DNA of 10,190 bases from Pseudomonadota bacterium. Its GTDB lineage: Bacteria > Pseudomonadota > Alphaproteobacteria > Rhizobiales > Beijerinckiaceae. Location: the NCBI GenBank assembly GCA_021780015.1, contig JAJXZN010000199.1, positions 1-10,190 on the forward strand. Reading direction: 5' to 3'. The translations under genes were made by a program, and so were the position numbers. This document shows, in pieces, positions 6,132 through 10,190 of this stretch. The notes below the pieces were generated by a model. The model did no database searches. It saw nothing but the letters and a program-made list of their open reading frames with translations, and was not told the origin of the DNA. Numbering within the stretch: the first letter of the stretch is position 1; each line of letters starts with the position of its first letter.

Positions 6132-8864
6132 TCAGGCGCCCGCTTCGCCCTCGCCGTTCTCCGGCGCTTCGTCCTCGCTGATCCGCTCGACGCTGACGAC
6201 GCGCTCGTCCTCGGCGGTGTCGAGGACGATGACGCCCTGCGTGCCGCGGCCGGCGACACGAATGCCCTCGACCGGGCAGCGGATCATCTGGCCGCCGTCG
6301 GTCACGAGCATGATCTCGTCCGTCTCCTCGACCGGCATGGAGGCGACAAGCGGCCCGTTGCGCGGATTGACCGCCATCGCGACAATGCCTTTGCCGCCGC
6401 GTCCGGTGATCCGGTATTCGTAGGACGAGGTGCGCTTGCCGTAGCCGTTGGCAGAGACCGTCAGGATGATTTCTTCCGCCGCCGACATCTGCGCATAGCG
6501 CTCCGGCGGGAGTGCGGCGGGTGTTTCTTCGCCGTTCGCTTCTTCGCCTGCCGTGTCGCCGGCCTCGGCCGCTTCGCCGGCGATGGCGCGGCGCATCTTG
6601 AGATAGGCCATGCGCTCGCCGCTCTCGGCCTCGATGTGGTGGAGGATCGCCAGCGAGATGACGCGATCGCCTTCGCCGAGTGCGATGCCGCGGACACCCA
6701 TCGAATCGCGGCCCTTGAAGACGCGGACATCGGTGACCGGGAAGCGGATGCACTGGCCGCCGGCCGTTGTCAGCAGCACGTCGTCGTTTTCGGTGCAGAT
6801 TTGCACGTCGACGATCTCTTCGCCGGGATCGAGCTTCATGGCGATCTTGCCGGCGCGGTTGACCTGGGCGAAGTCGGAGAGCTTGTTGCGCCGCACCGTG
6901 CCGCGCGTCGTCGCGAAGATCACGTCGAGCTTTTCCCATTGCTCTTCGTCTTCCGGCAGCGGCATGATGGTCGTGATGCGTTCGCCCTGTTCGAGCGGCA
7001 GGATATTGACCAAAGCCTTTCCGCGCGCCTGCGGCGCGGCCGCCGGCAGCCGCCAGACCTTTTCCTTATACGCTTGGCCGAGCGAGGAGAAGAACAGGAC
7101 CGGCGTATGCGTCGAGGCGACGAAGAGTTTGGCGACAAAATCCTCGTCCCGCGTCTGCATGCCGGTGCGGCCCTTACCGCCGCGCCGCTGCGCCCGATAG
7201 GCCGAGAGTGGCACGCGCTTGATGTAGCCGGCATGCGAGACGATGACGACGACGTCTTCGCGCTGGATCAAGTCTTCGTCCTCGAACTCGGCGTCGTTAT
7301 CGAGGATTAGCGTGCGCCGCGGCGTCGCGTGGGCGAGCTTGATGGCGAGCAATTCGTCCTTGATGATGCCGAAGAGGCGGGCGCGCGAGCGCAGGATATC
7401 GAGATAGTCGGCGATTTCGGCGGCGTGTTTTTCGAGCGCTTGGCCGATTTCCTCGCGGCCGAGCGCGGTGAGGCGTTGCAGGCGCAGTTCGAGGATGCCG
7501 CGCGCTTGCGCCTCGGAGAGGCGGCAGGTGCCTTCTGCCGAGAGGACATGGCGCGGATCGGCGATCAGTGCGATCAAGGGCGCCATGTCGCGCGCCGGCC
7601 AGTCGCGGCTCATCAGGGCTTCGCGCGCCGCCCCGGCATCGGGCGATGTGCGGATGACGCGGATCACCTCGTCGATATTGGCCACCGCAATGGCAAGGCC
7701 GACCTGCAAATGCGCCGCATCGCGCGTCTTACCGAGCAGGAATTTGGTGCGCCGGGTGACGACTTCTTCGCGGAAATCCACGAAGGCGCGCAGGAAATCT
7801 TTGAGGTTCAGCGTCTCGGGGCGGCCGCCATTGAGCGCGATCATATTGGCGGGGAAGCTCGATTGCAGCGCGGTGAAGCGCCAGAGCTGATTCAGCACGA
7901 CGTCGGCGACCGCATCGCGTTTCAATTCGATGACGATGCGCATGCCCTGGCGGTCGGATTCATCGCGCAGGTCCGAAATGCCCTCGACCTTTTTCTCGCG
8001 CACAAGCTCGGCGATCTTTTCGAGCAGCGCCGATTTGTTCACCTGATAGGGAATTTCGGTGACGACGAGCGCGTCGCGCTCCTTGCGGATTTCCTCGACC
8101 TCGACTTTGGCGCGCACGAGGATCGAGCCGCGGCCCGTATGATAGGCGGAGCGGATGCCGGCGCGGCCGATGATATTGCCGCCGGTGGGAAAATCCGGAC
8201 CGGGAATGATGCCGATCAGATCTTCGAGGCTGATCTCCGGCCTGTCGATCAGCGCAATCACCGCATCGATGACTTCGCCGAGATTATGCGGCGGAATGTT
8301 TGTCGCCATGCCGACGGCAATGCCGCCCGCGCCGTTGACAAGAAGGTTGGGATATTTCGCTGGCAGCACGACCGGTTCGCGCTCGCGGCCGTCGTAATTC
8401 GGCTGGAAATCGACGGTCTCATTGTCGAGATCGTCGAGCAGCGGCAAAGCGGCGGGTGCGAGGCGCACCTCGGTATAGCGTTCGGCCGCCGGCGGATCGC
8501 CGTCAACCGAGCCGAAATTGCCCTGGCCGTCGATGAGCGGTAGCCGCATCGAGAATGGCTGCGCCATGCGCACCAGCGCGTCATAAATCGCCAGATTGCC
8601 GTGCGGATGGTATTTGCCCATCGTGTCGCCGGTGACGCGCGCCGATTTGTTATAGGCGCGATCCGGCGTGTAATTGTTCTCGTACATCGAGAAGAGAATG
8701 CGCCGGTGCACCGGCTTCAGGCCGTCGCGCACATCGGGCAGCGCGCGGCTGACGATCACGCTCATCGCGTAATCGAGGTAGCTGCGGCGCATTTCGTCTG
8801 AAATCGAAACCGGGCGGACGTCGGACCCTGCAGGTCCGGCGCCGTTTTCTTCATTATCGGCCAA
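6132..8864 (-). CDS. gyrA: DNA gyrase subunit A, with atypical quinolone-pocket residues
   Basis: GyrA is the DNA-breaking and wrapping subunit of gyrase (GyrA2GyrB2), which introduces negative supercoils. In the 910 residues the start [20 protein letters not shown] (19-38) is canonical. The active-site Arg129-Tyr130 sits in [10 protein letters not shown]. The GyrA-box QRRGGKG lies at 559-565, and a six-bladed C-terminal wrapping domain follows. That domain carries an Ala/Glu/Gly-rich insert at about 761-795 and an acidic tail (896-910). In the quinolone region the E. coli D82-S83 pair is Asn90-Leu91, while Asp87 is kept as Asp95. The start codon is TTG at 8864: an in-frame TGA lies three codons before it, and the next ATG (codon 25) would remove essential sequence. 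A CTGGCA-N18-TATATG promoter is possible at 8924-8895. Confidence 0.97.
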   Translation of the reverse strand: MADNEENGAGPAGSDVRPVSISDEMRRSYLDYAMSVIVSRALPDVRDGLKPVHRRILFSMYENNYTPDRAYNKSARVTGDTMGKYHPHGNLAIYDALVRMAQPFSMRLPLIDGQGNFGSVDGDPPAAERYTEVRLAPAALPLLDDLDNETVDFQPNYDGREREPVVLPAKYPNLLVNGAGGIAVGMATNIPPHNLGEVIDAVIALIDRPEISLEDLIGIIPGPDFPTGGNIIGRAGIRSAYHTGRGSILVRAKVEVEEIRKERDALVVTEIPYQVNKSALLEKIAELVREKKVEGISDLRDESDRQGMRIVIELKRDAVADVVLNQLWRFTALQSSFPANMIALNGGRPETLNLKDFLRAFVDFREEVVTRRTKFLLGKTRDAAHLQVGLAIAVANIDEVIRVIRTSPDAGAAREALMSRDWPARDMAPLIALIADPRHVLSAEGTCRLSEAQARGILELRLQRLTALGREEIGQALEKHAAEIADYLDILRSRARLFGIIKDELLAIKLAHATPRRTLILDNDAEFEDEDLIQREDVVVIVSHAGYIKRVPLSAYRAQRRGGKGRTGMQTRDEDFVAKLFVASTHTPVLFFSSLGQAYKEKVWRLPAAAPQARGKALVNILPLEQGERITTIMPLPEDEEQWEKLDVIFATTRGTVRRNKLSDFAQVNRAGKIAMKLDPGEEIVDVQICTENDDVLLTTAGGQCIRFPVTDVRVFKGRDSMGVRGIALGEGDRVISLAILHHIEAESGERMAYLKMRRAIAGEAAEAGDTAGEEANGEETPAALPPERYAQMSAAEEIILTVSANGYGKRTSSYEYRITGRGGKGIVAMAVNPRNGPLVASMPVEETDEIMLVTDGGQMIRCPVEGIRVAGRGTQGVIVLDTAEDERVVSVERISEDEAPENGEGEAGA

Positions 8865-9029
8865 GGCAAATCATCCAAGTCTGGAGGTGATTTTCATATA
8901 ATCGAAGCCGCCGCAAATTGCCAGCGCGGCGGCTGTCTTGGCGTGACAAAATAGCTATTTGTTTCAATCGGATACGAGCTCTGCGGCGGATGTTCACAGC
9001 AACCTGCCGGTGAACCGGTTGAAGCCGGC
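8865..9029. promoter_or_regulatory. gyrA: Upstream region of gyrA with two palindromes
   Basis: This 165-nt gap should carry the gyrA promoter. On the minus strand CTGGCA (8924-8919), an 18-base spacer and TATATG (8900-8895) make a modest sigma70-like pair. A 9-bp stem, AGCCGCCGC (8906-8914) with GCGGCGGCT (8926-8934), lies inside the spacer and touches the -35. Further upstream is the perfect palindrome AAATAGCTATTT (8949-8960), standing out as A/T-rich. Promoter boxes are an inference; the palindromes are seen directly. Confidence 0.35.
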
Positions 9030-10136
9030 TCAGCGTGACAAGAAATCGGCGATTCGATCGCCGAGCGGTGCCATCGCGAAGAGGCCATTGGCGTGGCCGA
9101 ATGGGCCTTGGATTTCCGCCGTTTCGACCGGGGCGCCGCCCTTGGCGATCGCCGCCGCAGTGGCGCGGGCTTTGTCGGCGCGAAAGACCTGGTCGGTGGA
9201 CGAATAGAGGAACAACGTCTTGGCGCGAACGTTCTCGAGGTCGGCCAACGTGCCGGTCGGGCCGGCGGCAAATGTCTGGTTCGCCTTGACGAGATAGAGC
9301 AGGTGGTTGGCGTCGGCGATGCTGGCACGCTCGGCGGCGATCGCCGCGATCGCGGCTTCGACTTTGTAGGCATTGCCGAGCGCGTCGACCGGCGCGGCGC
9401 CTTCGTCGGCAAAAGCGCGGCCGAATTGGGCATCGACCCATTGCCCGTGATTGGCCTGGAGGGTGATGAGTTTGAGCGCCAAAGTCAGGCCGGCGGCGGG
9501 CTGCGCGTCGATCGCATAGGCGCCGTTCTTCCAGGCCGGGTCGGCGCGGATCGGCGCCCCCCAGAGCCCGAGCCAGGCGATGAGCCACGCGTCGATTTCG
9601 CCGGCACAGACGACAGGCATGATGCGATCCATCATGCCTGGATAAGCGGCCGCCCAGGCGAGCGTCTGCAGGCCGCCCATGGACGGTCCGATGACGGCGT
9701 GAAGTTTTCGAATGCCGAGATGATCGACGAGCGCTTTTTGAACGGCGACAAAGTCCGCGATCGTCACCGGCGGAAAGCTCAGGCCATAGGGCCGGCCGGT
9801 GTCGGGATCGATCGTTGCCGGCCCGGTCGTCACGACGCGCGGGTCGCGGGCGTTGAGATTGACGAGCGTATCGGCGGAAAAAACGAAATAGCGATCCGTA
9901 TCGATCGCTTTGCCGGGGCCGATCAGGACGTCCCAATAACCCGGATAGACATCATCCTTCGCATAGCGGCCGGCGGCATGGCTGGTGCCGGAAAAATAAT
10001 GCGCGACAAGGATTGCATTCGAGCGATCGGCATTGAGCCTGCCGTAGCATTCCCAGCCGATGCGGAGATTTTTAATGACCCGGCCGCCGGTTGCGTGGAA
10101 TTCCGGCAGTTCGAAGATTTTTTTCGCGACGATCAT
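9030..10136 (-). CDS. MetX-like alpha/beta-hydrolase acyltransferase; substrate uncertain
   Basis: The 368 residues follow the homoserine O-acetyltransferase (MetX) fold: HYFSGTSHAAGR (46-57) at the oxyanion region, GYWDVLIGPGKAIDTDRYFV (66-85), TGPATIDPDTGRPYG (104-118) and the nucleophile elbow GPSMGGLQ (150-157). A likely catalytic triad is Ser152, Asp315 (SSTDQVF) and His348 (GPFGHANGLF). Two signature parts differ from true MetX. The segment after DRYFV is FSADTLVNLNARDP instead of the GSNVLGGC-type sequence. The His is followed by Ala-Asn-Gly rather than the usual Asp of GHDAFL, a residue I recall as contacting homoserine. So it may be a paralogue acting on another substrate, or a plain hydrolase. 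There is no signal peptide. The ATG at 10136 has only a G-rich GGGGGCGGA before it. Its neighbour gyrA is unrelated in function. Confidence 0.85.
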   Translation of the reverse strand: MIVAKKIFELPEFHATGGRVIKNLRIGWECYGRLNADRSNAILVAHYFSGTSHAAGRYAKDDVYPGYWDVLIGPGKAIDTDRYFVFSADTLVNLNARDPRVVTTGPATIDPDTGRPYGLSFPPVTIADFVAVQKALVDHLGIRKLHAVIGPSMGGLQTLAWAAAYPGMMDRIMPVVCAGEIDAWLIAWLGLWGAPIRADPAWKNGAYAIDAQPAAGLTLALKLITLQANHGQWVDAQFGRAFADEGAAPVDALGNAYKVEAAIAAIAAERASIADANHLLYLVKANQTFAAGPTGTLADLENVRAKTLFLYSSTDQVFRADKARATAAAIAKGGAPVETAEIQGPFGHANGLFAMAPLGDRIADFLSR

Positions 10137-10190
10137 GTCCGCCCCCGCCGCATGATCGCCGCGGCGCGCCGGGCAATCAACTCCTATCCG

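Noticed and set aside
6125..6140. GGCGCC-ctca-GGCGCC as a gyrA terminator
   Set aside because: The stem is GC-rich but overlaps the stop codon and is followed by mixed sequence without a U-tract, so it is unlikely to end transcription by itself.
6057..8543. Two long plus-strand frames (417 and 404 residues) antisense to coaD and gyrA
   Set aside because: Composition is Arg/Asp/Ala-rich as expected of a shadow frame, there is no ribosome-binding site, and the opposite strand encodes well-conserved proteins throughout.
9003..9029. CCGG-rich short inverted repeats as a terminator for the MetX-like gene
   Set aside because: The stems are only four bases long and no T-tract follows on the minus strand.

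Overview
The window looks like a chromosomal, largely housekeeping segment of a high-GC alphaproteobacterium. The order Rhizobiales (Hyphomicrobiales) is most likely, perhaps near Beijerinckiaceae or Methylocystaceae. The reasons are the gene run gyrA-coaD-cyclophilin-cyclophilin-queA-tgt, the protein sequence styles, and intergenic palindromes of kinds familiar from that group. Placement is from memory of gene order and families; no search was run.

Nearly all genes lie on the minus strand, so transcription runs from right to left. From the right: a MetX-like alpha/beta-hydrolase acyltransferase (9030-10136); a 165-nt intergenic region with two small palindromes; gyrA (6132-8864, TTG start); coaD (5584-6087); a periplasmic cyclophilin (5016-5564); a Rieske iron-sulfur protein on the opposite strand (4351-5013); a cytoplasmic cyclophilin (3655-4110); queA (2476-3555) and tgt (1349-2479), which overlap by ATGA; a 387-nt intergenic region; and a DUF502 membrane protein (227-961). 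QueA and Tgt act in the same tRNA queuosine pathway. The two cyclophilins look like paralogues separated by the Rieske gene.

The leftmost 190 bases do not fit the rest. Bases 141-191, minus strand, read as the first 17 codons of homoserine kinase (thrB), which then stops matching. Bases 3 to about 161, plus strand, read as an internal piece of an NPCBM-type carbohydrate-binding domain. The two matches meet head-on, which suggests a rearrangement breakpoint or an assembly chimera.

Other points worth a second look: Tgt has lost three of its four zinc ligands; GyrA carries Asn-Leu in place of Asp-Ser in the quinolone pocket; the Rieske gene has no petB/petC beside it and looks like the beta/gammaproteobacterial type; and a promoter-hairpins-terminator arrangement at 1112-1320 on the plus strand could be a small RNA or a decayed repeat. 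I saw no CRISPR array, tRNA, rRNA, insertion sequence or obvious defence system.
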